Shown: in pieces, positions 1 to 10,908 of the stretch
Layout of the letters: every line of letters starts with the position of its first letter
Numbering within the stretch: position 1 is the first letter of the stretch
Source of the DNA: Caldilineae bacterium
Lineage (GTDB): Bacteria > Chloroflexota > Anaerolineae > DUEN01
DNA length: 64,000 nt
Assembly (NCBI GenBank): GCA_011176545.1
Contig: DUEN01000004.1
Span: 1-64,000, forward strand
Direction: 5' to 3'
Notes under the pieces: generated by a model
Seen by the model: only the letters and a program-made list of their open reading frames with translations
What the model was told of the DNA's origin: nothing
The model's database searches: none
Program-made: the position numbers and the translations under genes

Positions 1-113
1 TTAACCGGACTTGGGAAGATACTCAATGTTTGATGAAATGGGCTCCAAATCCCAGTTCACACGGCTCCGAATTTTTAGATGCCTCGAAGGGTTCTTCGTC
101 GCTCTCTCTGCCT

Positions 114-237
114 TAGAGCGTGTCTGAGAATCCCCTTGTTGAGACGGCGGCGGTTAAAAACGCGCCGTCTGGATGGCTCTGGTACCCAGGCACTGGCTAA
201 AAGCCCGGTGCCTGACCATCATTCAGATACGCTTCTA
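114..237. repeat. MITE-like inverted-repeat element, copy 1
   Basis: A ~124-bp unit begins TAGAGCGTGTCTGA and ends TCAGATACGCTTCTA, so the ends are imperfect inverted repeats. Inside are a GACGGCG...CGCCGTC hairpin and a second hairpin with arms CAGGCAC and GGTGCCTG around the loop GGCTAAAAGCC. The same unit recurs at 24435-24557. It is too short to encode a protein; a non-autonomous mobile element is the simplest reading, but no target-site duplication is obvious. Confidence 0.7.
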
Positions 238-288
238 GCCCTTACACCCCGGTCGATCGCTATAATACGTCTCACTGCGAGACTTCCG

Positions 289-317
289 TTGACTTGTGCG
301 GACAATTTGGGTATACT
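289..317 (+). promoter_or_regulatory. Sigma70-type promoter for the secreted protease-like gene
   Basis: TTGACT at 289-294 and TATACT at 312-317 are separated by 17 bp. This is a close match to a housekeeping promoter and reads toward the gene at 642. Transcription would start near 324, leaving an unusually long leader. Confidence 0.6.
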
Positions 318-641
318 AACCTTAGCCCTGCCATGGGGTTGAGCCCGGTTGTCACGAGGGCCGATTGCGCCTCTGCATGAGCCCCATCCATGGCCCGTCC
401 TGTACGACATCGTTTCACATAAGCCGGCCGCTCATTGAACACGTGTAGACCCCGGATGAAATCTCCATATATCGCGTGAGAATCGTCGAGTGCCCGGATA
501 CACATTGTGAGGTCGCGGCACACTCCGCTATGGTGACACCTCAAGAACGCCACAACGCTATATACGCTGTCCGAGCCAAGCTCACCCCCTATGAAGGGCC
601 CATCGGCGACAAGTGGGTCCTACCAGAGAAAGGGGGGACAG

Positions 642-3584
642 ATGAAAAGGTATACGGCGCGTTTAAAATACCTTGGTCTTCTGTTCGCCTTGGGGGCGTT
701 GACGGCTGCGATGTCTCTCTTGAGCCTCACCATCGTGACGGCTAATGAGCGCCCCCTGATCGTGAGCAGGTGGCTCACCACGACGCCGGTGATCGACGGG
801 GTGATCTCAAACACCGAGTGGCAGGATGCGACCCTGATCGACATCAGCTCAGGCGGCAAGGAGGCCTACGCTTACTTCAAGAACGACGGGAATTGGTTAT
901 ACGTAGCCATCGATGCCGTGTTTAACGAGGCGTACCAAAGCGACCCCGGTCTACCCTGGGATGAGGTGAGAATCTTCTTCGACGCGGGCGATGACGGCAA
1001 CTTACTATTTGACTGGCGTCTCATATTCGGGGCTCCGACAAGGAAGGGAGAGGCTGAGGCACTTCGGATCTTAGGCGCCTGTTCATTCACGGGGGTAGAA
1101 GGCGGGTTAGGCGCGGTCAACGACGCGGCCGGGCATGTACAGTACGAGTTGAAGATCCCCTTATATGTCAACATGGCTCCATTGGTAGGCGGTCCGGGTG
1201 AGACAACAGGCATGGTGATCGCCGTGAACGATGGGTGTGGCTTTGGCGGATGTCGTAACGTGCTCCTATATCCAGGTGACGCAAACGTGTATTATACATG
1301 CGGGAATGACCAAGAGGTCGTCCAGACCTGGGCTCTCTTGCGATTAAGCACACCGATGGTACAGAGCGGATGCTATGACATAACCTATGACGCTCATCTG
1401 GATGATCGCTACGATATAGAGCCGGGATGCACTTACTATGAGGGAGACTACGATATCCACAGGGTGGGAGCCACGTGTGATGATGCCTACCTCTACTTCC
1501 TGTGGGAGATCGAGGGAGCTGTAGGTCAGCCATCCGATGCCAACTTTCTCTTTTGGGCCTATCTGGATGCCGACGACGACGCCTCCACTGGTTGGATAGG
1601 GGCCGAATATCTCGTTCACTTTGCCATGCAGGACGGCCATCTTCGCAGCGACTGGTCGGGGCTCTTCGATGCAGCCGCAGGTGAATGGCCTCCCCGGCAG
1701 ATTTATAGCCTGACCGAGGACGATTATTGCATCTGGGGATCTTACATTGAGGTCAAGGTGCCCAAATCCTACGTTCGGTCCTATGGCACGGACATCAACG
1801 TCTGGATGGGGGTGGATGTGAACGCCTTTGGGCCGGGCAGCATATGCATGGATGAGGTGGATGCGTTCTATATTCCCGCCGGATGCGCCATCCCCCCCAC
1901 CACGCCGACCAGCACACCTCCGCTAACCCCTACTTCCACGCCTACGGCGACCCCATCTCCTACCCCTACCCCGACGGCCACGCCGACGGCAACCAACACA
2001 CCTACGCCCATGCCCGGAGTACATGGCATGGTCTATGTAAGGGATAGGGGGCATCCATTGAAAAATGTGAGGGTGTCGTTGTGCCGGTCAACCGAGTCAA
2101 CCGAATGCGACATGACCAACACCGATGAGAACGGGGAGTATGCCTTCGAGAAGTCATTAAACGGTCAATTCACACTCGAGGTGCTTTTGGGACATGGGTC
2201 TGGTGATACGCACTATTTCCAGGTACGGTATAAAGATAGTGGCCCTCGGGTTTGGGTGCGGACACAGCCCTTCTCGATGAGACCAGGGGAATCGAAGACT
2301 ATAGACATCGATTTTGCCGATCAGAACCTCGATTCCTGCGTTGACCCTAAAGATAGGACGGATGATCTGGCCTTCATATACTTCTATGTTAAGCAGGCCT
2401 TCGACTTCATGAGCAGCGAATTGAGGAGGGTGCCGACGTACAACATGCCTTTGAAAGTCTATGGCTATTCCACAGCGTGCTCTCCTCCGGACAGGAGCTG
2501 CTATATGTGGGGTGATACCTTCGCAGAGGTGCACATCTCCGTAGATGACTCTCAGGTCGGCTCTGCTTACCCGCCCATAGCATGGCATGAGACCTTCCAC
2601 CACTTGATGCAAGACGCCATCACGATCCCTCCCCGGGGAGAGGGGAACACGAATCATGGAGGGTACGCCAACAGCAGTACCTCGGACTCTTGGGCCGAGG
2701 GATGGGCTGAATTCTGGCCCGTGGTCCTTAATCATCATGTGAACCCGACCGATCCATATCCATATGTGTATCGCACCGGCGTGAGCTTTGAGCAGAACTG
2801 GAAGGCTTGGGACAGGCAGACAGGTTCGGGCGGAAGGGATATATACCGTGAGGATTTCGCCGTCGCTAGCCTTCTGTGGGATCTCTACGATGATTGGGCT
2901 TATAAGCACGCCGATTGTGGTATGTTGACCTGGGTTTGTCGTGATACAGACTACTGTGATTATATAGACTTAAACACTTCGCAGATTTGGCAAGTGATCG
3001 GCATGACCGACACGAACCAACTTCGCGATATGAAGGATGTCTATGACGCTCTGGTGGAAGGCGGCGTCGGTCAAAAGGACTATGATAACGACGGTATGAA
3101 CGATCTGGACGAGCTCTTCGTGTTACATGGCTTCTTCGCGGACACGAACGACAACTGCATGTATGATCCCGGGGAAGAGATCGGCAGGGCGGCCGACAGG
3201 GCACGCCCAGGCCGACGGAGACCGCCACGCGTCCCCGGAGCCTACCTTAAGCTGAATTTCCGAGATCCTGACGGCCGTCCTGTAGGCGACAACAAACTAC
3301 ATATAGAGGTCATCTATCCGTCTCCCCACGAGTACTTCAACTACGCTTACCAGATCGAGGTCCCACAGGCGACAGGGGCCCTGGTATATCTGGAGTTACC
3401 ACCGGAATCCGTCTCTTGCTCAGTACACATCCATCCGGAGAACGGCCGCCCAAGCACTGACCTCACCATGAGCAACGCCGATTACTGGCAAGCCGTGCGG
3501 ACCTCAACCACCGGTTACGCCATCGAGCATACCTTCATCGTTGAGCACAAGACCCTCATCTACTTGCCTCTTATCATGAGGTGA
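642..3584 (+). CDS. Secreted multidomain zinc-metalloprotease-like protein
   Basis: This is a 980-residue exported protein. The ATG at 642 follows AAAGGGGGG and is preferred over an in-frame ATG at 591 because it starts directly with a signal peptide (MKRYTARLKYLGLLFALG...). Two beta-rich regions resembling CBM9/DOMON folds (about residues 40-240 and 240-415) are followed by a Thr-Pro linker (about 417-455), a carboxypeptidase-regulatory-like domain (about 456-550) and a catalytic-looking region with HETFH at 649-653, an HExxH zinc motif. SWAEGWAEFW some 35 residues later could give the third ligand. The protein ends YLPLIMR, a C-terminal signature I associate with exported Chloroflexota proteins. 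Codon use looks less GC-rich than in its neighbours. Substrate unknown; the peptidase role is inferred from the motif. Confidence 0.75.
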   Translation: MKRYTARLKYLGLLFALGALTAAMSLLSLTIVTANERPLIVSRWLTTTPVIDGVISNTEWQDATLIDISSGGKEAYAYFKNDGNWLYVAIDAVFNEAYQSDPGLPWDEVRIFFDAGDDGNLLFDWRLIFGAPTRKGEAEALRILGACSFTGVEGGLGAVNDAAGHVQYELKIPLYVNMAPLVGGPGETTGMVIAVNDGCGFGGCRNVLLYPGDANVYYTCGNDQEVVQTWALLRLSTPMVQSGCYDITYDAHLDDRYDIEPGCTYYEGDYDIHRVGATCDDAYLYFLWEIEGAVGQPSDANFLFWAYLDADDDASTGWIGAEYLVHFAMQDGHLRSDWSGLFDAAAGEWPPRQIYSLTEDDYCIWGSYIEVKVPKSYVRSYGTDINVWMGVDVNAFGPGSICMDEVDAFYIPAGCAIPPTTPTSTPPLTPTSTPTATPSPTPTPTATPTATNTPTPMPGVHGMVYVRDRGHPLKNVRVSLCRSTESTECDMTNTDENGEYAFEKSLNGQFTLEVLLGHGSGDTHYFQVRYKDSGPRVWVRTQPFSMRPGESKTIDIDFADQNLDSCVDPKDRTDDLAFIYFYVKQAFDFMSSELRRVPTYNMPLKVYGYSTACSPPDRSCYMWGDTFAEVHISVDDSQVGSAYPPIAWHETFHHLMQDAITIPPRGEGNTNHGGYANSSTSDSWAEGWAEFWPVVLNHHVNPTDPYPYVYRTGVSFEQNWKAWDRQTGSGGRDIYREDFAVASLLWDLYDDWAYKHADCGMLTWVCRDTDYCDYIDLNTSQIWQVIGMTDTNQLRDMKDVYDALVEGGVGQKDYDNDGMNDLDELFVLHGFFADTNDNCMYDPGEEIGRAADRARPGRRRPPRVPGAYLKLNFRDPDGRPVGDNKLHIEVIYPSPHEYFNYAYQIEVPQATGALVYLELPPESVSCSVHIHPENGRPSTDLTMSNADYWQAVRTSTTGYAIEHTFIVEHKTLIYLPLIMR

Positions 3585-3621
3585 CACATACTGAGTGTGC
3601 GGTCAAATCGCTCTATTACTG

Positions 3622-3687
3622 ATCTTCGCTCAGATAAAGCAACATAGGAATTCTGCCTTCCGTAGGGGCGACGCATGCGTCGCCCTC
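3622..3687. repeat. Composite intergenic repeat, type A copy 1
   Basis: GATCTTCGCTCAGATAAAGC followed by AACA, then ~18 bases later a perfect 20-bp palindrome at 3666-3685 (GGGCGACGCA and its complement) flanked by TAG/CTC. The same order of parts recurs at 31778-31859 and, inverted, at 16276-16363. It lies just 3' of the protease-like gene. Confidence 0.6.
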
Positions 3688-3730
3688 GGGTAGATATCAT
3701 GAGACCTTAATCTGTTGAGGAGGTCACGAG

Positions 3731-4282
3731 ATGCGACGTGTCTTGTGGATATCCTTGCTTCTCCTCTTGAGCTTCTTGACCGCGTGTGCGAAGCCTTCAC
3801 CCACGCCTTCGCCCGAGCTGCCGTCATTTCCTTTAAACAGCGCGGCTTTCGAATACGGACAGCCTATCCCGCGCCGATACACCTGTGACGGGGATGACGT
3901 CTCCCCGCCACTACGATGGGAGGATCCCCCGGAGAACACCCGTAGCTTCGCCCTCATCGCCGATGATCCGGACGCGCCGGCCGGCACCTGGGTCCACTGG
4001 GTGCTCTACAATATCCCGGCCGACGCGCGCTCCCTCCCAGAAGCGCTCCCACCCGACCCGGAGCTGCCCGATGGCAGCCGGCACGGCCGCAATAGCTGGG
4101 GCCGCCCCGGGTACGGTGGGCCCTGTCCCCCCAGCGGCACTCACCGCTATTTCTTCAAGCTCTATGCCCTGGATACGACCCTGGATCTGCCGCCCGAGGC
4201 GGACAAAAAGCAGCTCCTTAAGGCGATGGAAGGACACATCCTGGCTCAGGCAGAGCTCATGGGCACCTACGGACGTCAATAG
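3731..4282 (+). CDS. YbhB/YbcL-family (PEBP-like) lipoprotein
   Basis: A 183-residue protein of the phosphatidylethanolamine-binding/Raf-kinase-inhibitor-like family. It starts after GAGGAGG with a lipoprotein signal peptide (LLLLSFLTAC, Cys at about residue 19) and a short Ser/Pro/Thr spacer, so it should be tethered outside the membrane. Family hallmarks are clear: DPDAPAGTWVHWVLYNIP and GYGGPCPPSGTHRYFFKLYAL. Bacterial members have no firmly established substrate. The gene stands alone between a repeat and a likely terminator hairpin at 4299-4334. Confidence 0.88.
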   Translation: MRRVLWISLLLLLSFLTACAKPSPTPSPELPSFPLNSAAFEYGQPIPRRYTCDGDDVSPPLRWEDPPENTRSFALIADDPDAPAGTWVHWVLYNIPADARSLPEALPPDPELPDGSRHGRNSWGRPGYGGPCPPSGTHRYFFKLYALDTTLDLPPEADKKQLLKAMEGHILAQAELMGTYGRQ

Positions 4283-4298
4283 AGGCATTGCCCTCCTC

Positions 4299-4334
4299 CC
4301 CGCGCGGGTGGTCAACTATACGTAACCGCGCGGG
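4299..4334. terminator. Possible terminator hairpin after the PEBP-like gene
   Basis: Perfect 9-bp arms CCCGCGCGG (4299-4307) and CCGCGCGGG (4326-4334) enclose an 18-nt loop and are followed by CCTTTGTC. The T-run is weak, so termination is only suggested. Confidence 0.4.
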
Positions 4335-4337
4335 CCT

Positions 4338-4366
4338 TTGTCAATCAAATGGAATGTTGGTATAAT
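4338..4366 (+). promoter_or_regulatory. Promoter for the 2H/PolX/LigA gene run
   Basis: TTGTCA (4338-4343), 17-bp spacer, then a perfect TATAAT (4361-4366). It lies 48 bp before the start of the 2H-phosphoesterase-like gene and would drive the repair-related genes downstream. Confidence 0.7.
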
Positions 4367-4413
4367 GCGACGAACGACGTCCCGGGTCGGCCTTCGCTCG
4401 CCGGAGCAATCCC

Positions 4414-4998
4414 GTGATCGAGAGCATTGACAATCGGTTATATATCATCGGAAAGCCGCCCGAGCCTACCCGCTCCGTTCTGCGGGACTTATTCGTACGT
4501 CTGGCTCAGGAAGCGGGTGGCACGCCTAATCCCGAGCCGCGATTGACGATCCAGGCCATCTATGGCCTCCACCTGGCCGAGGTGGTGCAAGAGCGGGTGG
4601 AGACGGTTGTACGTGATCTACCTCCGATCCACGTTCGCGCCAGCGGCCTCATCGCCTTCGCCTTGCGCACGCCGCATCAACGCCTGGTGATCCCGGTGGA
4701 GAAGACGCCCGCCTTGCGCTATATCTATCAGGTCATCGCTGAAGAGGTGGAGAGCCTTGGCGTGCCGACGCAGCCCTTCGACCTGGAAACCTGGCAGCCG
4801 CATATGACGGCCGTCGAGGGGGACTGGGAAGACGCAGAGGCCGTCGCTCGCCAGCTGGCTCCTCAAGTGCCGGAGATCCAGTTCCTCATCGATCGGCTAT
4901 GGATGAGCGTGTTGCGGGCACCCGGGACGTGGATGGAACTGGGCATCTGGCCCTTGAGAGGGAGGCTACCGGATGAGCATCCCGATCGCGGGACGTGA
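4414..4998 (+). CDS. 2H phosphoesterase (LigT-like) family protein
   Basis: A 194-residue protein starting with GTG. The layout matches the 2'-5' RNA ligase/2H phosphoesterase superfamily, whose members normally carry two H-x-T/S motifs. The C-terminal one is plain (WQPHMTAVEG, about residues 128-137). At the expected N-terminal site the sequence reads PEPRLTIQAIYG, with Arg where His is expected, so the enzyme may be altered or inactive. Its stop overlaps the GTG start of the PolX gene (GTGA), implying translational coupling and a role in nucleic-acid end processing. The family call rests on one motif plus fold-like spacing. Confidence 0.6.
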   Translation: MIESIDNRLYIIGKPPEPTRSVLRDLFVRLAQEAGGTPNPEPRLTIQAIYGLHLAEVVQERVETVVRDLPPIHVRASGLIAFALRTPHQRLVIPVEKTPALRYIYQVIAEEVESLGVPTQPFDLETWQPHMTAVEGDWEDAEAVARQLAPQVPEIQFLIDRLWMSVLRAPGTWMELGIWPLRGRLPDEHPDRGT

Positions 4999-6755
4999 GG
5001 GTGAAGCAAGCCATGGACCAGGCGCCCAGTAACAAACAGGTCGCCGCGCTGCTACGCCGGATCGCTGGCATCCTGGATATCCAGGGCGAGAATCGCTTCA
5101 AGGTCATGGCCTATCGGCGGGCGGCCGATAACATCGAGGCCCTGCCGCGAGACCTGGCTGACTATTGGCGGGAGGGACGGCTGCGTGAGATCCCCGGGAT
5201 CGGTGAGGCGCTGTCGGAGAAACTGGACGAGCTCCTCCGCACCGGTCGCATGAGCTACCTGGAGGAGCTGGAGCAGCAGGTCCCGCCCGGCGTCGTGGAG
5301 ATGTTGGAGATCCCAGAGGTCGGGCCTAAGACGGCCCGCCTGGTATGGGAGAGACTGGGAATCACTTCCATCGAACAGTTGCGGGAGGCTGCCGAGACGG
5401 GGCGGCTTCGCCAACTGCCCGGCATGGGCGCCAAGACGGAACAGCGCATCCTGGCTGGCATCCAGGCACTGACCCACCGCAGCCAGCGCATACCTATCGG
5501 GGAAGCACGCCCGGTCGCGCTCGCCCTACTCAGCGGGTTGAGGGCGTCCGTCTCTTCCCTGGTGAAGACCGCCGTGGCGGGCTCTCTTCGACGTTGGCGG
5601 GAGACCATCGGCGATGTGGATCTGCTGGTTGCCGCCGAGGACCCCGAGCCAGTGATGGAGGCGTTCACCCGGCTCCCAGATGTGGCTGAGGTCATCCTGC
5701 GGGGATCCACGAAGACGTCGATCCGCACCCGGGATGGCCTGCAGGTCGATCTGCGGGTGGTGCCACCGGAGCGCTGGGGTACGGCGCTTCAGTACTTTAC
5801 CGGCTCTCAGGCGCATAACATCGCTCTGCGCGAGCGAGCCCTCAAGCGGGGGCTTAGCCTGAGTGAGTATGCCTTGAAGCGCGAGGATGGGAAGGAGATT
5901 CTTTGCGCCGAAGAGGAGGAGGTCTACGCGGCACTCGAACTGCCGTGGATCCCTCCCGAGCTGCGCGAGAATCGGGGTGAGATCGAGGCGGCCGAAGAGG
6001 GCCGGCTGCCGCGTTTGATCGAGGTCAGCGATCTGGAGGGCGAGCTGCACGCTCATTCGACGTGGAGCGATGGCACCGCCACGATCGAGGAGATGGCCGA
6101 GGCGGCGCGAGCGCGCGGATACCGTTACCTGGTGATCACGGATCATAGCGAGAGCTTGGGCGTTACCGGCGGCCTCACCGTGGAGCGCCTGCGTGAACAG
6201 CGTGCGGAGATCGAGCGTCTCAACAAGCGTTGGTCTGATTTCCGCCTCCTCCATGGCATAGAGGTGGAAATACGCGCGGATGGCACGCTGGATTACCCCG
6301 ACGAGGTATTGGCGGAATTGGATTGCGTTGTGGCCTCGATACACACTGGCTTGCGTCAAGACCGAGAGCAGATCACGGCGCGGGCGTTGGCCGCCGTGCG
6401 CAATCCCCATGTGGATATCCTGGGACATCCATCCGGCCGCCTGTTAGGCCGTCGGGAGGAGAGCGCCGTTGATCTGGAAGTGGTGCTGCAGACCGCCGCT
6501 GAGACTGGAGTGGCCATGGAGATCAACGCGCATCCGTCTCGGCTCGATTTGGATGATGTGCACGTCCGTCGTGCCATCGAGCTGGGCGTCCCCCTGGTCA
6601 TCAACTGCGACGCTCATAGCCCGGCGGACTTTGATCTGATCGAGTACGGCGTGGCAACCGCTCGTCGAGGGTGGGCGGCGCCTGAACATGTGTTGAACGC
6701 GCTTCCGTTAGAGCGCTTGGAGGAGTGGTTGCGTCGCCGTGGCAGTGGAGGCTGA
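4995..6755 (+). CDS. polX: Family X DNA polymerase with PHP domain (PolX)
   Basis: A 586-residue protein of usual length for bacterial PolX. N-terminal helix-hairpin-helix segments (IPGIGEALSEKL, IPEVGPKTARL, LPGMGAKTEQRI) precede the polymerase-beta-like palm, with catalytic carboxylates at D207, D209 (GDVDLL) and D252 (LQVDLRV). The C-terminal PHP domain starts at HAHSTWSDG (about 352) and includes GHPSGRLLGR and NCDAHSP. Family members do gap-filling synthesis, with the PHP domain supplying 3'-5' exonuclease or phosphoesterase activity. GTG at 4995 overlaps the previous stop; GTG 5001 and ATG 5013 are alternatives. LigA lies two genes downstream, so gap filling and sealing may be co-expressed. 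Confidence 0.93.
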   Translation: MRVKQAMDQAPSNKQVAALLRRIAGILDIQGENRFKVMAYRRAADNIEALPRDLADYWREGRLREIPGIGEALSEKLDELLRTGRMSYLEELEQQVPPGVVEMLEIPEVGPKTARLVWERLGITSIEQLREAAETGRLRQLPGMGAKTEQRILAGIQALTHRSQRIPIGEARPVALALLSGLRASVSSLVKTAVAGSLRRWRETIGDVDLLVAAEDPEPVMEAFTRLPDVAEVILRGSTKTSIRTRDGLQVDLRVVPPERWGTALQYFTGSQAHNIALRERALKRGLSLSEYALKREDGKEILCAEEEEVYAALELPWIPPELRENRGEIEAAEEGRLPRLIEVSDLEGELHAHSTWSDGTATIEEMAEAARARGYRYLVITDHSESLGVTGGLTVERLREQRAEIERLNKRWSDFRLLHGIEVEIRADGTLDYPDEVLAELDCVVASIHTGLRQDREQITARALAAVRNPHVDILGHPSGRLLGRREESAVDLEVVLQTAAETGVAMEINAHPSRLDLDDVHVRRAIELGVPLVINCDAHSPADFDLIEYGVATARRGWAAPEHVLNALPLERLEEWLRRRGSGG

Positions 6756-6807
6756 ACGTGAGAAGTCGCCTCTTTCGCGTGCTCGTTAAGTTGAGGAGGA
6801 GGCCATC

Positions 6808-7473
6808 ATGACCGATGAATTCCGTCCCTCTTCGTCCCGGCCGAGTGAGGAGTCACCCGAGGAGGCATGGGAGGATACTCCCTTTGAGACAGACGTGGAG
6901 TCCAGCGTAGACGCTGAGCCTACGCCCATGTATGGCCGACCCGCCGAACGCCGCCTGGGTCGAGAGATTCCCTTATGGGCCATCGGGGCGGCCATCCTGG
7001 TGGTCATCGCCGTCCTCGCCCTGTTGGTCTCCATGGTGGGAGGCGGCGAACCCGAGGGTACGCCGACCCCCAACGCGGCCACGGTGGCGTTTCAACAGAC
7101 CATGGAGGCGATGAAGACGCGGGCCGCCACGCCCACGCCGGTGCCGCCGACACCTACGCCCACCCCTACACCTGAGCCGAAGTTGGTGGTCGGCCGGAAG
7201 GCGGTCGTCACCGGCAGCGAACCGGAAGGGCTGCTCCTGCGCGGCGGCCCTGGTCGTGAGAGCCCTGCCCTGGTGATCCTGAAGGATGGGACCATCCTGG
7301 AGTTGTTGCCCAAGCCGGCGAACGTCGCCCAGTATCCCGTTGAGGCGGATGGCTACACCTGGTGGCGCGTGCGGGTTTTGAGCGGCGTCGAGAAGGGACT
7401 CGCCGGCTGGGTCGCCGCCGATTGGTTAGAGCCGATGTCTGAGGAGGCCACACCGGCTTCATCATCTCAATGA
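6808..7473 (+). CDS. Membrane-anchored SH3-domain protein
   Basis: A 221-residue protein starting after GAGGAGG. An acidic cytoplasmic N-terminus (about 1-50) is followed by one membrane helix (about 55-77, LWAIGAAILVVIAVLALLV), a Thr/Pro-rich extracellular spacer, and a bacterial SH3-like domain (about 125-210: GLLLRGGPG... through GWVAADWLEP). The orientation should place the SH3 domain outside, where such domains often bind wall material or proteins. It sits between polX and ligA in the same direction, with no evident functional link to DNA repair. Confidence 0.75.
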   Translation: MTDEFRPSSSRPSEESPEEAWEDTPFETDVESSVDAEPTPMYGRPAERRLGREIPLWAIGAAILVVIAVLALLVSMVGGGEPEGTPTPNAATVAFQQTMEAMKTRAATPTPVPPTPTPTPTPEPKLVVGRKAVVTGSEPEGLLLRGGPGRESPALVILKDGTILELLPKPANVAQYPVEADGYTWWRVRVLSGVEKGLAGWVAADWLEPMSEEATPASSSQ

Positions 7474-7547
7474 TCCTGAACCCTGGACTCGTGGAGGAGC
7501 GCGCTCGCGGGCCTTGGCCCTCGCGGGCGCGTTTGCCCATTGTGTGA

Positions 7548-9596
<2,049 letters not shown>

Positions 9597-9623
9597 GGGA
9601 CGGGGGAGGTTATCAGAACGCAT

Positions 9624-10883
9624 ATGGTAGCGCGTCAACATCGGGTTTCCGAGACCATCGCCCTGAAAGGGCATATCATCGACTCGCTGATCCTGACCCG
9701 GGTGATGGACTCCATCATGGACCTGGGGGGAGATTTCCACGTTGAGGAGATCCGGGTAGGGCGGCATAAGCAGGAGCCCAGCTATGCGCGCCTCCAGGTC
9801 TTCGCGGACAGCGAGCCTCAGATGCGCCAGATCCTGACGACTCTCCAAGAATTCGGCGCTCAGATCATCAACGGCGGCGATGTGCGCACCGAGCCAGCGC
9901 CGATCGATGGGGCCGCTCCTGAGGACTTCTACTCCACTACGAATTTGCCGACACAGGTGCGCCTAAACGGGCGCTGGGTCGATGTGGAAGGCACGGAGAT
10001 GGATCTGGTGATCGTCGTGGATCGGGAGCAGGGGCGGGCCTGGACCTGTCCCATCGCCGATCTCAAGGCCGGCGATCAGGTCGCCGTCGGGCATGAGGGG
10101 ATCCGCGTGTTCCCCATGGAGCGCGAGCGTGAGCAAGAAGTGTTCAGCTTCATGCGCTCGACCGTGTCCTCGGAGCGGCCTAATGCGCTGGCCATCGCCC
10201 AGATCGCCCAGGTCATGCATCAGGTCCGGGAGCAGGGCGGCAGGATCCTGTTCGTGGTCGGCCCGGCCATTATCCACAGCGGCGCGGGGGAGTATCTGGC
10301 CCGCCTCATCCGTGACGGATATGTCCACGTCCTGTTCGGCGGCAACGCCATCGCCGTACATGATGTGGAGTCCCAACTGTATGGGACGTCCCTGGGCATC
10401 GACTTGAAGACCGGGCTGCCGGTGCCTGGTGGACACCGCAACCACATGCGGGCCATCAACGCCATACGTCGGGTCGGGTCGATGGAGAAGGCCGTCGAGG
10501 TCGGATTGCTGCGCTCGGGCGTCATGTACGAGGCGATCCGCCACGGCGTCGAGGTCGTGCTGGCCGGGTCCATCCGGGATGATGGTCCCATGCCGGGCGT
10601 GATCACGGATGTAATCGAGGCCCAACGCCGGATGCGGGCGGCGTTGAAGGGCGTCGAGATGGCCATTATGGTGGCCACGATGCTCCATTCCATCGCCACC
10701 GGGAACCTCTTGCCCGCACACGTGAAGGTCGTGGTCGTCGATATCAACCCCGCGACGGTAACCAAGCTGGCCGATCGGGGGAGCTTCCAGGCCATCGGCA
10801 TGGTCACCGACGCCGAGTTGTTCCTGCGAGAGTTAACGGAAGAGCTGGAACTGTTTCAATCACGAGATCAGTCGAGAGAGTGA
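9624..10883 (+). CDS. TIGR00300 / LOR-SDH family protein (possible ornithine cyclodeaminase)
   Basis: A 419-residue protein whose N-terminus (ETIALKGHIIDSLILTRVMD) and C-terminal Rossmann-like half (GRILFVVGPAIIHSGAGEYL, VLFGGNAIAVHDVES) match the TIGR00300/LOR-SDH conserved family. Some archaeal and cyanobacterial relatives have ornithine cyclodeaminase activity (ornithine to proline plus ammonia). That assignment is by family only; activity here is inferred. The start follows GGGGGAGG, 27 bp after ligA. No arginine or ornithine genes are adjacent. Confidence 0.75.
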   Translation: MVARQHRVSETIALKGHIIDSLILTRVMDSIMDLGGDFHVEEIRVGRHKQEPSYARLQVFADSEPQMRQILTTLQEFGAQIINGGDVRTEPAPIDGAAPEDFYSTTNLPTQVRLNGRWVDVEGTEMDLVIVVDREQGRAWTCPIADLKAGDQVAVGHEGIRVFPMEREREQEVFSFMRSTVSSERPNALAIAQIAQVMHQVREQGGRILFVVGPAIIHSGAGEYLARLIRDGYVHVLFGGNAIAVHDVESQLYGTSLGIDLKTGLPVPGGHRNHMRAINAIRRVGSMEKAVEVGLLRSGVMYEAIRHGVEVVLAGSIRDDGPMPGVITDVIEAQRRMRAALKGVEMAIMVATMLHSIATGNLLPAHVKVVVVDINPATVTKLADRGSFQAIGMVTDAELFLRELTEELELFQSRDQSRE

Positions 10884-10908
10884 ACCCCTTCGACGATAGG
10901 TAAGGAAG

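Larger units (their letters stand above)
1..641. other. Non-coding region: repeat, promoter and long leader
   Basis: No convincing gene lies here. The first ~110 bases show nothing recognisable. Bases 114-237 hold an inverted-repeat element, 289-317 a good promoter, and about 324-641 would be a transcribed leader of roughly 318 nt before the first gene. The short open frames in this stretch lack ribosome-binding sites and recognisable domains. Confidence 0.6.
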
